From Anisakis pegreffii (taxonomy: Eukaryota; Nematoda; Chromadorea; Rhabditida; Anisakidae): a stretch of 64,000 bases of DNA. Below are positions 36,185-50,700 of this stretch, piece after piece. Location of the stretch: the NCBI GenBank assembly GCA_035041965.1, contig JAPYMA010003020.1, positions 107,473 through 171,472 on the forward strand, written 5' to 3'. The notes beneath the pieces were generated by a model that did not search any database, was not told the DNA's origin, and saw only the letters and a program-made list of their open reading frames with translations. The translations under genes were made by a program, and so were the position numbers. Position 1 is the stretch's first letter; each line of letters starts with the position of its first letter.

Positions 36185-39100
36185 GTGCGTTTTTCCATCT
36201 CATTCAATGAAGTCACTACGATAATGCCATCAGAATCCTATGGTAGAGAGAGGAGAACGACGAGAAAGTTCCGAAATTCACGAAAGTCGATCATGAAATT
36301 GAGAAACTGAGAGATGTCTATCACGTTTTCAGCTGATCTACTACGCACCATTCCTTACACCTTGCGTACCGGTTACGAAGGAGAAACGAAAAAGTGCATA
36401 TCACCACGAAGAAGTGAATTGCGCTGAAATGAAAACGTTGAATAGAAGGTCAAGAACAGAGCAAACATCAACGAATTCTAATGATAGTTTAGGTTACTCC
36501 AATTCAAACTTTAACCATTCATAAGCAAGAGATCAGTTCATTTGCATTTGCAATCGTAACAGAAGAATGATGCGAAGCCCAACTACAGGCATTTCTCTAC
36601 CAGATCAATAATACTGTCCACATTTAATATCACTCATATTCAGCGGTTACCAAAATATCCAAGTTTCGTCCCCTTCACGAGTAAAAGAAAGTGTTAGTCG
36701 CCCTTGCAACAATACTGAAACTCCCTCCTCTCTAAAAAAAACTTTTACAATTTGGCGATAAATCACGCGAGAATCAGAAAATCGATCCTATGATCAAAAA
36801 TTTTTCTATCAACAATTCTTCAGTAAATATTTTGTGTCACAAATGAGTGTTAGAATAACTTTTATTATGAATATTCTCAATACTGACGATTATAATACAA
36901 TTGATTGAATATGAACTTAATATCGAATACAATATGATTAAGAGCCAATAGCTGGCTAATGACAATTCCAATGTAATTAGCCAAATAGCAATACAATATG
37001 GGTCGAAAACAAAACGATAGAGGCCAATCGCTAGCCAATCAACACTTGGATTTTGAATGATTACAGGATAGATGTAGATTGCGTTCTGATCTCTCTGAGT
37101 GACTTCGCTCTCCGAGCCACCTTCTTTTATGATGCCTTTCCCATATGTACATCTTTACGTTTTGATTTGAGCCATTTCATCGAAATGATGAATTTCACTC
37201 ATAAAATGAGAAGGAAAAGGCATGAGGACGTTTCCGATTACAGATGTGTTATTGAGCAGCGAAAAACGATCGCCAGCTGAAGATGCAACTCAACGTACGT
37301 CATGAGATCATTATTCAACTAAAGGTTAGATCTTCTGATCTCCACTCTTCGATAATCTTCCGCTTCAGAAGAACTCGCCAACAATCAACACCATCGAATA
37401 CACTTTTCCGACACCACATTCAGCTGATTCTAAACGATCAACTGCTCTCAAAATAGAAGAATGTACATTATAAGCAACAAAAAACGACATGAATCTGAGA
37501 ATTGACCCGTGTGATTCTGTGCAATGACACTATTAGTAACAGTGGTCTCAGACGAGAATGCCAATGGTTGAAATGACTTAGTGAATGCTTGCTAGAATAT
37601 CCTTCTGAAATGCCCTGCACAAAATAGATTCAATTCAGACCAATCAAAATATATCATGTGATAACCCGGAAGCGTCGTTCATGAAACAAAGATTTTATTG
37701 TATTGAGAAACAAAGATAATGAAGTGATTGTTGACTGGATAAAAGAAATTCAATAATTGCAATTTAAACACAATTTCATACGAAACGACGAAATTCATCC
37801 AATCAGTCAAAACTAAACTCAAAAACAAAGTATAATTTGTTATGAACGACGAATGAGTGAATAAGAATGCATTCAACGAATGACTCTACTCAATAACTTG
37901 CCATTTTCATAACGAAACAAATTAATATATCATATCATAATGTTGATTATGAATGCAGCAATAAATTATAATGAATCCAATCCGCTCGCTCACAACGATA
38001 GAGTATAACAATGAACATACTATTTGATGATGCACATGCAGATAACAAGAATATCATAAAATTACTCCATCTTGTGTAACACAATAGAATTTGCTCTCCT
38101 CATTTTCATTGGCATTGCGAAACAGTTTTTTGTTTAAAACGATCACCAATGACCAAAACCACATTCATTTTCATCACAAAAGTCACAATTACGCACATAA
38201 GAACAACAGCACTATCAGAACAACCCTTTACTATCCATCTCCAGTCTAATTCATTCTCCTCTTTCCGCTTTCAAATATTTTTCTTCCTGATCATCTTTCC
38301 GGCTATATTTATTGAGGAGAACTTTTTGACGCCGGCATGTTAACGGCATCAGAACAGAATATACTCCGTTTAGAGAAACTCTTAAACAATTGTCTCCTGT
38401 GAGATCTGTACCCGTGCTAAACCATACCTATCCACTCATGTCGAGGAGTTTCCATCGACTACTGTACATGCGAAGGGTTATTCCGATTGTCCAAAACAAC
38501 CGGCTGCATCCTCAACAATACGTCGTAAAAGTGACTTACAATCAATCACAATAACGCTGTCAAAATATCGCTTTGGCCGCAAATATGTATTCATCGATAT
38601 AAATGCGAAAAAGCAGTCATTGCTCAGTTCACAGTTTGAAAATCAAAACTGCGTTATTGTTCGTTCAATCAAATCTCGAATTTTCACTAATTCGACAAAA
38701 TAACATCACAATTCGATAAATATCAAAACGATATTCTACTATAATAAAACAAAACAACGCACGGTCCAAAACAGACACACCAATTTTGATCGAATACGGA
38801 AGCGATCAATATAAATATTTGAAACTGTGTCAGCTGAAGAAACCAATCTATAAATGAAGATTCCCTTTTATGAGTGAGCTTTAATCCTAATCGCCGGGCA
38901 CTTACCGCCGAAACTACCAAGGAAAAACAACTTTTATGAGGCAGAAGAACGATTTGAAATAAATGTAGCTTTCAATTTTCCAAATGATGATGGAATAAGT
39001 AAATTTGGCCATAATCTCATAAGAACAAAGTACGAAAACTGCGCAGAAATCAAATAAATGTCTTTGAAGAAATTCACATCAAAACTGTTTCGGCTGACGC

Positions 39101-39324
39101 AGCAGAGCTGTGAGTTCCATTTAATTTTGCTAAGATATCATCAGAAAATTCATAAACTAAATTATCGAGTTGAATTGCCATTAACTGATAAATATATTCC
39201 CTACCGATATCACTGTCATTATGACTGTCAATTTCCATTCCGCACAAACGAACATTCTATCAAGCGGCAGATTCAAACCAACACACATACGTACACACAA
39301 CAAAACGAACACATTTCAAAATGA

Positions 39325-39344
39325 AATCAATCAATCAATCAATC
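39325..39344. repeat. (AATC)5 microsatellite
   Basis: Five tandem AATC units about 70 bases past the clathrin heavy chain stop codon. Confidence 0.85.
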
Positions 39345-39413
39345 TCGAACCAATTCTTGTGAAATAATAAGTATAAAAACGGTTCAATAGAATCTTCATC
39401 ACAACAAAACAAT

Positions 39414-42400
39414 CTACATCGCATACGGACTACCGCCCGGATACATTGGGGCAGCGCCGTAGACGACAGCGCCCGGGGCCGGAGAATTGCCATAAGAACC
39501 ACCTGGGGCAGCGTAGACGCTTGGCATTTGCGGTGGAACGTTACCCATCGGTGCAGCACCACCAAAGGTTAGCATCAGCTGAGGTTCCACTGAAACAAAT
39601 ACGAATTCAGAATGAATTACTTTGAGATGATGAAGTCATCACTTTGCTCTCGAACATCATCACTTGACTGGTGTGTATCTCAAATGAATGATTGAGACGC
39701 ATAAATTATTTGTGACCGCAAAAATACTTACTCGAGTAAAACAAAATAACTCCACAGAACGAATAAATGACAAAAGTTCTGTGAAACATGACAAAAAACT
39801 CACTCATTCCTCCGTTAGTTTGTTGTTTTTCACGTGTTTCCTCCTTTCGTTCAGCCTCGGCACGCTCCAATTTCTCAATCTTAATTCAAACCGTTTAATT
39901 TCTCATCTCATTCCACTGCACTCACCTACATCCAACTACCAGTAAACGTTCACAAATCACTCGCTTCTTCAATTTCAAATTTTTCGAATAATTTCTCCAT
40001 TTTACTAGATCGTTCCTATTTCTATCATCTCTATCAATTCCCAAAAGCTTCAAAAATCACTACTAATATAAGAATACAATCTAAATAAAATTACCGATAC
40101 TAATAAATCAACAACAAACAAAAAGCAACAAGACAGATCCATAACAATCGCTCACCCTTGTCTGATAGTCACGCATCACTTGAATAATATACGGCATAGC
40201 AAAGTCCATAATTTTATGTTTCCACGCCAGTTCCAGTATTACGTCTGGATGTAATAAGTCATACATTTGATACAAGGATGCAGCAAAACAATCGTAGAGT
40301 TTATTATCCAAAAAGAACGATAACAACTCTTCGGCTATTTCAGGTTGACGAGATTCGGCCGCATATTCCATCGCATCCTTCAAACGAATACAACATCAAG
40401 CTCATTATCAATCAAGTTTTTTCTTCTGTTTTACTTTTCAATTTGATGTATTTGAACGATAAACTAATAAAGAGCAATAGTTTTGCAATGCAATGAATCA
40501 CTCACTGTTATTAAAAACAATAAGAAAAATGATATTACTGATAAGAGCAGTAAATATCAAAGTAAGTGCAACTAACCAGTCACAATAACCATATCAATTC
40601 ATATTACTAACACAAGCAATGACACTATAAACCGCAGTAGATCACTATCAATGAAGAAAAGAACAACAACAAAAACAAACAACAATACCTTATAGAGTTT
40701 ATCCTTTTTGCATAACTCAACACTTTGCTTCCAACGATTATTTCCTTTGAACAAGTATGCGGATATTCTTCTGAACTCCAGCAATTCGTGCTTTTCGAGT
40801 TGTTGTGCCAACGCGATATTGTCGAAGTTGTCGTATGCATCGATTGATGCTTTCAGGCCGGCGTAATCCTCTTCTTCGATCAACATTTGATTCAACGCTT
40901 CATTCAGTGATTTGTTGTTTTGGGTTTGAACTTGTCGCAGATAGGGTTTCACTAACGGAAGTTGGTTCACTGAAACTTTTGCTGAACGACTGCTGAACAG
41001 AGGATGTGAATCACATTCGAACTGATCATAAGAACAATAACTTCGATGATGAAAATTATGGCAATAATAAAAATGATGAAGACATCAATCAATCATAACA
41101 ACAAAATTGTTAACATCAATCGAATGATCAACAAAAAACGAACATTTCGTAAAGAATGAAACTGTGCGCGAATGATCAAGTCTTGGTGTAAGCACAATGA
41201 GCAGGTCATTCAGCAGCAATGGCTTATAGTCCAGATAGAATTGCATCGCTTTATAATACAATTCTATGTTCGCTACCTGAATTCAAAAGCACTCAGTGAT
41301 CAAATCACAGAAATCACTCACGGTGATCATCTCAAACTGACATGATAATATAATGACCCTCAATCAAGATCGCTTCAATTTATTCACCAACGAACACAAC
41401 ACAATTCGATTGTATTTTTGATAGGTTGCTTCAGATAATTTATCACATAAAGATCGAGCATCCTTAGAAAAATCTCCCGTTCAGGTGATCTTTAACGAAC
41501 CTTTGTGATGATCTCTTTGAAGTGTTGCTCCCTCCACGCTTCAGTTGGATGTTGCATCATAGTTTGCGCAGCGTTGTCGTATTCTTCATACTTGTCGTAG
41601 AGGAACACAAGCTCTGACCATAAATGCGCATGTTCGGCCGCTCGCAATACCTTTATTTCATTATTCTCATTAATTGAACATCACACATTCCTCTCAAGAA
41701 AACACAAAATTTAGCGATCAGAAGAATTCAGCAGCATAAAAACAACTTTATCGCAACTGAAATAATGAAACAATTTTCATGCGGAAAACAAAAACAAGAA
41801 AAATTCGCATGTGAATTCACTCAATTCAAGTGGGTGTAACCCTTACGAACAATCAGTATTAGTAAGTGAATGAGAAAATAAATAAATGAATAAATAACAA
41901 CCTTCGGGATATTGACCCGACTCCAGAACAACTCCAAATGCTCTCGCATCTTCTCAGGTTTATATTTACTGTAGAGAATAGCCAACTCTGTGAACATACC
42001 CATATGTGCCCGTTCCAGGCCGAGTGCAGCCTCGAGCAGTCCAATCAACTCCTCGAAATAGCCTCGCTCCTGCAAAAACCCACTCCGTTAACAGTGCCAC
42101 GAACGAATACGATACAACGTAAACAATTCAGCTATGAAAATGACTGACACCTTAAGAAACACATTATCTGAGTGCAGTTCAATATTTTATTTCCAGCAAA
42201 CTGCATTCTACTAATTATAAAGCAATTTCGATCGAACTTTCGAAAGAAATACGAAAAAAGAACGCAAACCTGATAGTAGTTATTCAACTCCTCCAGCTCA
42301 TCTGCATGAACGACAATATGAAGACCACACATTTGTGCCAGTCTAAATTCCTCGTTGTCGACACAAGCGAAACAAACCTTCAAATATTTATCTCAATCGA

Positions 42401-45400
42401 AAAAAAATCTCCATCCATGATCTATCAACAAAAATATGCCGACCCTTTTAACACAAAACAATACAACGAATCAACAGAAAAAACTCATGATGATCAAATT
42501 CAACCCAAAGCTAACATAAAAATAGAAACACCACCGACCTGTTTCCAGGTTTTTGTAGAGTTGGCCTTGCGTGCTGCATCCACAGCACCCTGATATTCAC
42601 CCAAACGTACCAACGTGACTGAGAGTTTCGCAAAATTCGATATATTATTGAACAGAATCTTGGCCGCTTCGAACATTTCGTTATCGAAACAGCGATCTCC
42701 GATCTGGAAACGTTCAGAAAGTACTGCCGGAACTTTTCATAAGAATGTGCTGATTGATTAACTTGATAGTAATAACATCGAAACCGCTAAGAAATCACGT
42801 CAAAATTGAATGATCAAAAAAATAAAAAGCTAAGCTATAAAGAGACCTGTTGAATTTGAGCGTGATTCGGTCCAGAGATGAATTCTTCCAAGTCGGCAAG
42901 ACGATTCGTTTTTGCGTAAGCATACACCAATTCAGTTTCAATATATGATTCGCGTGACTTCTTACGTGCCATTTGTAGATATCTTACCAAATCCTCCCAA
43001 CTATCTGCAACACAATTAAATTTCAGTTAAACGTTTAACGCAATGTTACGAATTCTTAGAAGTACACATTACAGAAACAGTCGAGTGTGTCGCCTAGAAC
43101 TTACTCGTTTCCGAGCATTTGCTAACCACTTCCATATAAGCGGTTGGATCGTCAGCTTTGATGAACGAGTCAACTGCCTCTTTGACAAGACCCTCTTTCA
43201 GTTGAGCTTTGGCCAACGACGCCCAAACACCTGGCTCATTGCATCGTTCAGCGAATTCATATGCGCGATCCAAATTTGAGACGTTATCGATCAGAACCTG
43301 CAACAGCCCACGTGAAAAATTCAATTCCAGACAAATAGGGTGTTGAAATGAGAAAAGTCACTTCTCATTAATTGGTTTGCATCAATCCACAACCTAATAT
43401 CAAGAACCTTAAGAAAGTTTCATATTAAAAAAGAAACTTGAATTCTATCACTAAGTAACGAAATTCAAATCACATTCACAAATAAGCCCAATCAGAAGAA
43501 GTGAAATTGCACAGAAATATATCAAATAAAATACGTTGATAGCCGCCGTGTTGACGTCGAATTTCTTGAAGATCGCGAAAGCCTCTTCGTACAATTCGTT
43601 TGATATGGCGATATTTGCAATATCCGGTGCATCGTAGTTGTCCAGCTTTTGAATGTACTCCATTACACGAGTACGATCCGCTTTGATCGCCGTCAAAATG
43701 AGCAGATTTTGCAGATTTCTGCAAAAAACCAATAAACGTTCACAATCAAATTCACAACAACAGCAAGCTTCCACAATCTGCCACAGAATAATATCAATTG
43801 AATATACCAATAGTCGCACGTCAAAAAACAACACAACAATATACCGATCCAGTATTACTTGTCAATAATAATAATCAGAAAGCGGCAACAACTGACCTAT
43901 GTTCTGCAAATGCTGAGTTATCAAGGACGATCTTCTCAAGCAATTCAATCAACTCATTCGGTAGATCAGCAGCCATGAACGCCTTCACGGTTGTTGAGAT
44001 ATCTTCGGGATCTTGTGTTTCTGAGAGTGCTGTTTGAACGACCTGAAATATTCCTTGGTAACAACTCAATTCATTCAAGTCTGCAATGAATTGCAATAAA
44101 ACTTTCATCACACAACCATTAATATGGCTCGCACTCCACTCTGAAATGAATACGAAACCCACTGATGCGAACCTGATCAATAAGTTGACGTCTGTATTGG
44201 TTGTCTTCGGCCAAAACTTGCGCCCATAATGGGAAATCACGTCGTTTCACTAAATAACGAGCCAAATTCTTGAACAACGAATTTTCGTTGCAAACCTAAA
44301 AAAAGTAACATAGCATTCATTTAAGAAACTGTTGCGATAGAACCCTAAAATTCATTCAGTATCAATAAAAGACAACTAAAGATTCCCTCATTGTTTTATG
44401 GTTCCACCTAAACAAGTTTATCAATGAGACGAACAATAAACTAAATCAAATACTATTCAATACTTCCAATTATTCTCACTGCCTTAGTTAATAATTCACA
44501 TGTACATAATTGCTAAAGTATCATTATAAATTCAATTATCGAACGAAAAGAAACCCAAATAAAAATTTTAAAAACTGCACAGTCAATACTCTAAACAACA
44601 CCACATATTAATGAACAAAAAACTTTTAAACCAATCGAAAAACGCAAACCGAGCTATTACATAATGCAGCACTTACGTTCACAAGTTCCGCGTCGCACTG
44701 GCCACGTTCATAAGCCAGGAATGCAAAATGTGGATCACGTTTCTCACAGTATTTGCCCACAACTCTTGAGTCGTAATATGGATTCTCCTTCAAGAAACGT
44801 TCTGGATTGTTATTGGCGTCAATGTAGATCTTGGCCAGAGCATTATGCGTAGCCGCATCGGTAGCACCTTCTTGCACGTGCATTTCCAGCCACGGTGCCA
44901 ACAACTTCAATCTGAATACAGTCTCATTTCCATTAGTTTGAAGGCAAATATTACTCTTTTCAAGTATCAATTTACACTAGCTTAAGGCATTCTGATGCTC
45001 AACGACACCAAAAGTTTAAAAAAACAACTTCTATCATTAACATCCTCTCTCCATCGCTGCACAACAACAAATTCGATGCTCGAATTCTTTTCGTTCGGTG
45101 AACACCCAATCAAAACCACCAAAATACCAACCTATTTCGTTTCTCTACTTCCTCAACCAGTTCATCAATGTCGAACTTCACACGAGTGTTTATGATCAAC
45201 TGTTTGATTGCGTCCTCAGAACAGTCCACATCCAATAAACCACCAACAACGATCGGCAAACGTGCTGGGTTCACCTGCATTTCATCTTTTTTTTTCAACT
45301 TCTTCAGAATATCACCAAAGAATGGTGATCATACGGATTAATCTGCTGAATATTCCTGATTATTATTAACTTGAATAAACGATCTGTTCATTTTTACCTT

Positions 45401-48400
45401 TTGTACGAACACTTCGATGTAACGCTGAAGGTTGTTTCTGTACAAATAGAGCACCAAGTCATGAACCATATCGTGACGATCGCATACGATTATCAACGGT
45501 AATTGATCGGTGAGTTTCGCCTCCTTCAAGTAATTCTTCACTCGTTCGGCTTCATAACAATTCGATTCACGACATATGCGTTCCACTTCCTTAATCTGCC
45601 CAGTTCGAGTGGCTGCCTGTAAATGAGAGAATTTTATCACAGATATACATTAACGAATGAGAACTGACTCAAAGAGTGAAGATGAGACCGGAAACGCACC
45701 TGGATATATTTGAAGTGAACTTCTGGATCTTGTGAGAAGTTCACGATGGAGCCGAGGAAATAGAATAATCCCTCGTAGCTTTTGAATGACTCGAACAGAT
45801 CAATCAACGCATTTGTGGTCAGTTGTTCGTGATATTTGGTCGCGATCTGCACCACTATTTGCAGATTTTGACGCATATTCGTTTGCAGCATTGCTTTCAG
45901 ACACTCCAACGAATCCTCCACCGACAACTGACCGAAATAGCTCACCAACCACTGCAATTACCAACATTCACTCTAACTCTAACGTACCACCTTATCACTT
46001 TCATTCAATCATTTAAAACAATTCTAGTGATAAATCACTTGAAACCAATTCAAATCAAATTTCAAGCGAATGGATCAAACGATCAGAATCGAAGTTTGAC
46101 AACATATAGACGTAAATAAATGAACAACTGATAGAACTGGTGAATAATGAACAAACAAATAAGTAGACATTGACTGATAGGGATAACAAACTCACGTCAG
46201 GTTTAAGATGTTGAGTGTGCACGACAGTTCTCTTGATATCGTACAGATCGGTGAAATGCTCCAACGCTCTTTGCAACAGACCAGCCTTCTCGCAGAGTTG
46301 ACCGATGGCTGCGCGATCATAATGCGTGAACATCTTATTACCCAGTATCGCATCAGCCACCTTCAAAAAACTATCGTTGATAAAAAAGATACAACACGAA
46401 TCCGAATCACATTTCTGATCGTCTTACAAACACTTTGAATATCAACTAATAATGTGTCTAAATATCTACAACGTTCAATCAGTAATAAATTCATCAATCA
46501 AAGGATCTCTTTGCTCACCTGCGGCGCATACATCAGATTCATTTCCAAGAGCTTTGTTTGCAAATGTCCTTCAGATTCACGGTCACCTTCTAGTACTTGC
46601 AATAAGAACGATGTGCACGGTTGGATCGCTTGCACTTCTTCAAAACACGACACGATCTGAAAAAGAGTAATTGCGAATAGGATAAATGAAATTCATGCAG
46701 ATCTGAATGAATCAATCATACCAAAACAACACTAACTACCAATCAAAATTCTCTACTGGAAATAATTTTACGCAAAAATTTTAAAATCTGAAAACATTTC
46801 GAATAAATTCACTCTAACCATGTAAAGATGTAGAGCAATTTAACATCGGTCGGGAAATTTCTCAACTTAAAAGCCAAAAGCAAACCAAGTGAACACAAAA
46901 CCTGATTGATATCTGCAAGTGGTTCACCATCGCCTTCAGTAACAAGCATTTGCGCGAATTTTGCACCCATATCTGGATTCGTTCGAAGCACTTGCCTCAG
47001 TTGGAACAAATAATCCGGCTCGAAATTCACTTTCTTCGCATACAAAATGATCTTATCGAATTGTCCTGTTTCCGCGAAGCATTGCACCACCTACAAACAA
47101 CCATACCTTTCAAAGCAGACGTAAAATAGAAACGATTCGTAGACACAAACAAAAATACGAACCCTACTCACACAGTCAACCATACAGTAACAATATCAAC
47201 AAACGAAAAAAAACATCATCCCAAAAATATTAGTAAAACCTAAAATGAAATAACTGAAAGAAAAGCTCACCTTATGTGGTACATTCCCACGAAGATAGAC
47301 TGACAGTGCCAAATTCGGATCATGCGGACGTACCAGGTCTCCAAGTTCTTCACTGCAATCCAACTTACTCTCGGTAAGCCACTTCTCTAACAACTGCTTC
47401 CTGCCCTGAAGATTAAGTGAATTCCTACCGAATCACACGGAACAGAGAAAAACAATCACACACGGCTCCACAACTAACACGTTCAGCTTGATCATATAAA
47501 AGCACCATCTCAAGTTCATTCCAACTGAAAACTATACAAAAATTTTCTTCCTGATCCATTCGAAAACATGCGATTGCTTCTAAGTTCTCTCTACCCACCT
47601 CAACTTTAAAAACACTTCACCAATAAAACAGTTGATGCATACAATAGTGACAATTCAGGAACAAACCTGTTGCAGCACAGGTCTACACAACTCAAGCGTT
47701 TCGTACTTGTTCAGCTGTCCTTGATCCAGCAGTATACCAAAGTATTGCAGAAGTGGGGTTGGTCCAGGACCTTTCACTGGGCATTGTTGGAATTTTTGAA
47801 TTGTTTGTGGGGTTCGAAGGATACCCTGGAACGGTAAATTAGTTCGCATAAGCACAATTTGAAGATCAACAACCAACCTTGAATATGTGATCAAATGTGA
47901 AATAGACGTTGAGAAGGAAAAAACTTCAATAATCCGAAAAGAACAGTATAAAAGCGCCATTAAGCGACAATCAACGAACCTGTGGTGCAGTTGCAGCCAC
48001 TTTTGCAGCCTCGGAGTAGTTACCGTTACCGAATAACAAGTTAAATTTACGCACAAACAACTCCTCAGCGCCCGGCAAATCACATCTAACCGCAAGTTTA
48101 AGCGCAAGATCTGGATTTTGTAGCGTTTGTGTCACGTACGGAATCATATTCTGCTCATCGACACTCACTGATAACACCTTAAATTTTACTTTCGTTACAA
48201 CTCAACAAATCATTTCAATCAAAATCACTTTTGATAAAGATTGCTAGCGTGATTCACCTAGTGCAATACGAATTATAGAAACTCATCAAAAAATCGCTTA
48301 TTTTCATTATGAGGAGAATATGAAATCAGAGCTTCTATAACGAAATAATAATGATATTTACGCCAGGTCAACGATGTCACGAATAAAAGAAACTGCAAAT

Positions 48401-50700
48401 AATCAAGTTAAAAATGACCTGTCCCTTCCGATTCACACCCATAATACCCTCGGTCGCGGTGTATTCAGTGGTAACGAAAATAGTATCCGACGAGATTCTG
48501 TTCATGTAGATGCACGTTCCAGTCTCGATGTCATACAAATGAACGTAGCCATACTTGGTCACCAAATAAACGATGCCGTGTTTCGGTGCAGCCTAAAACA
48601 GCGAATTTACGATCGAAACGAGAACTCTCAATTATCAACGATCTTCTCATTATCCTCCCCAGATTTCCTAGCCACAGAACAAAGATCAAATTCCCACAAG
48701 TCGTCTGATGAAATGATCCCCAAACTCAACCACGCTTAACACTGTAACGAATACGCTCATAATGATGCAAGTGATATGTAAATAAAACAACCACATTATA
48801 GTCAATATAAACAAAATACTACCGAATGCAACTCAATACTGATTTGCAATACATTCAATATCAAATTACAATAATAGCATAATAAAATCACTGATTAATC
48901 TATACACAAACTCATTCAAATTCTACATATACCCCAGTATCATGCACATGGGAAATCATTTAAACTTTGGCTGAAACAGATGAGTTTCAATAGTTTCGAA
49001 TTGCAATAACAATATTTGACGAAATCTCAAATAAGCTCACAAGACTCATCAACATCCCCCTTGAACCTAACGATCCATCGAACATGAAACAAAAAAGAAA
49101 ATAAACAAGATCGCTACGGAAGTAGCAAAAACTAAAAAACTCTACCTGCATGGCGACTGGAAAATCGGCAGCAGCTTCTGCCGGATAATAAACATCGACC
49201 TGTTTCTTTTGGAATGGCTGATTTCCGGACACGGGTGTGCCTAATTCAACTATATGCAACTGAAATTGGTTCATATCAAATCAGTTCGAATGTTCAAATT
49301 TTAAAAGATATTTTTAAAAAATTCTACTCATGAAGGTGATGATTTCTTTCATCGTCAATTTTTTTCTATATTCCCAATATTCACCATCTATCTCTTGACA
49401 AACGATGAGCAGCTTTAATACCTAAACTATTTGACGATTCTCGATTACTGAATCATCACTGAGTGGTGCAAAGCAATGCTAAAAAATCAGAAAGAAGAAA
49501 CGGACAAACACACACGAACACCAAACAATGTCAGCTAAAAGTAAACAGACAAAAATCGATGCGCACCTTTCCGCCTTGTGCAGTTCTGACCGAGAAACAG
49601 AACAAATTGCTGGGATGCGGATTGCCTTCAGCTTTGAAACAGACGAAACATGCCGCATGACCTTCGATTGGCTGCGACACCTTACGTTCCGTACTGTACA
49701 GCTGCATTGCGCCCACCACACGATTGTCCTTTAATTGCATATCAATTGCTTACTACTAAATACTTTAGAGCATATGTGATGTTCATATTCATATTCTCGT
49801 ATAATGAACGTGAATATTGAACATTCAAGATATCATTCAAGATTAGCCTTCTTCAGACAAAATACACCAACCTTAGCAGCAATACCGATCAGCACAAGCC
49901 ATTTACATTCAGCATCGGCACGGTAGTTGATCACTTGAAAACCGCTCAACGTTGAATGACGTTCGAACATTTTCGTTGGAGCCGAGTCACCTTGCATTGA
50001 CCAGTGATAAACGGCTGTTTCGGTCACTAACGCGATCGTATTCACGTTCACCCACTTCCAGAACGTTACATCCTCGGGCATGTTGTGCGCCTTCATTTTT
50101 GATTTCAATTCAATGTTGAAGATTTGTAGTGTTTTGGCCGACTTCAGCGCGAGCACCTTCGTGGCTGGATTCATGATCACCGAGTCTGCGGTGATTGGCC
50201 TTCTCAACGGATTCGTGATATCATTCAAGTCGATGATGACCACTTGCGATGACTCACCAACCTTTTCGCGAACCACTATGAACTTATCTGATTCCATTGT
50301 CAGCGTGGCAAAGCCAATATTTGTTGCATTGATGCCCAAATTTTGCAGCTGAAAACATTCTTTTTCTTTTTGTTTCATTTCAGTGCTCCGTTGAAAAATG
50401 TCGTTTATGTTGGATTTTTGTTCCGAGCATTAACTGATAATTTGTAAGAGACATTTTTGCGATAATCCCGAAATCAACTAACAAATCAGCGAAATAATTT
50501 TTGCAGCATAAACTTCTCTTATCACCACCAATAACAACACTGATGTTTTGTAAAATATCACACATCCAAAAAGAAATTTTAAAGAAACCAATTTTATAAA
50601 TGAATAATCAAACAGACAAATGAACCAATGAAATGCTAAACAACGGAATTGAACTCACGAGCAAATGCTCCTGAAATTTGATTGGCAGTAACGTGGTCAT
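39414..50700 (-). CDS. chc-1: clathrin heavy chain, 29 coding exons, complete
   Basis: Forms the three-legged scaffold of clathrin coats in endocytosis and trans-Golgi transport. Exons, in transcript order: 50700-50659, 50348-49872, 49728-49567, 49259-49146, 48592-48419, 48177-47980, 47825-47667, 47405-47271, 47090-46902, 46656-46519, 46360-46196, 45951-45700, 45616-45398, 45274-45132, 44911-44677, 44295-44173, 44042-43897, 43718-43535, 43297-43105, 43004-42847, 42703-42539, 42377-42270, 42069-41902, 41650-41501, 41276-41144, 40969-40689, 40377-40156, 39879-39804, 39589-39414. Every phase closes, giving 1,694 residues (human 1,675). It starts [14 protein letters not shown], then the beta-propeller ([15 protein letters not shown]), linker, alpha-zigzag leg repeats ([30 protein letters not shown]) and trimerization segment ([26 protein letters not shown]). 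The tail keeps QLMLT, the Hsc70 uncoating motif, then a Gly/Pro/Ala-rich end. Of 28 introns, 23 are phase 0. Confidence 0.98.

Larger units (their letters stand above)
35500..39413. other. intergenic region between GTPase and clathrin heavy chain
   Basis: No supported gene apart from a possible isolated exon at 36119-36184. Open frames at 35732-35914 and 37053-37280 are 60 and 75 codons long with no known domain. Around 36930-37045 several degenerate copies of a TAGCCAATAGC-like word occur. A (AATC)5 microsatellite lies at 39325-39344, just past the clathrin stop codon. This stretch must include the 3' end of the clathrin transcript; no clear AATAAA on the minus strand stood out close to the stop. 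Confidence 0.5.
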
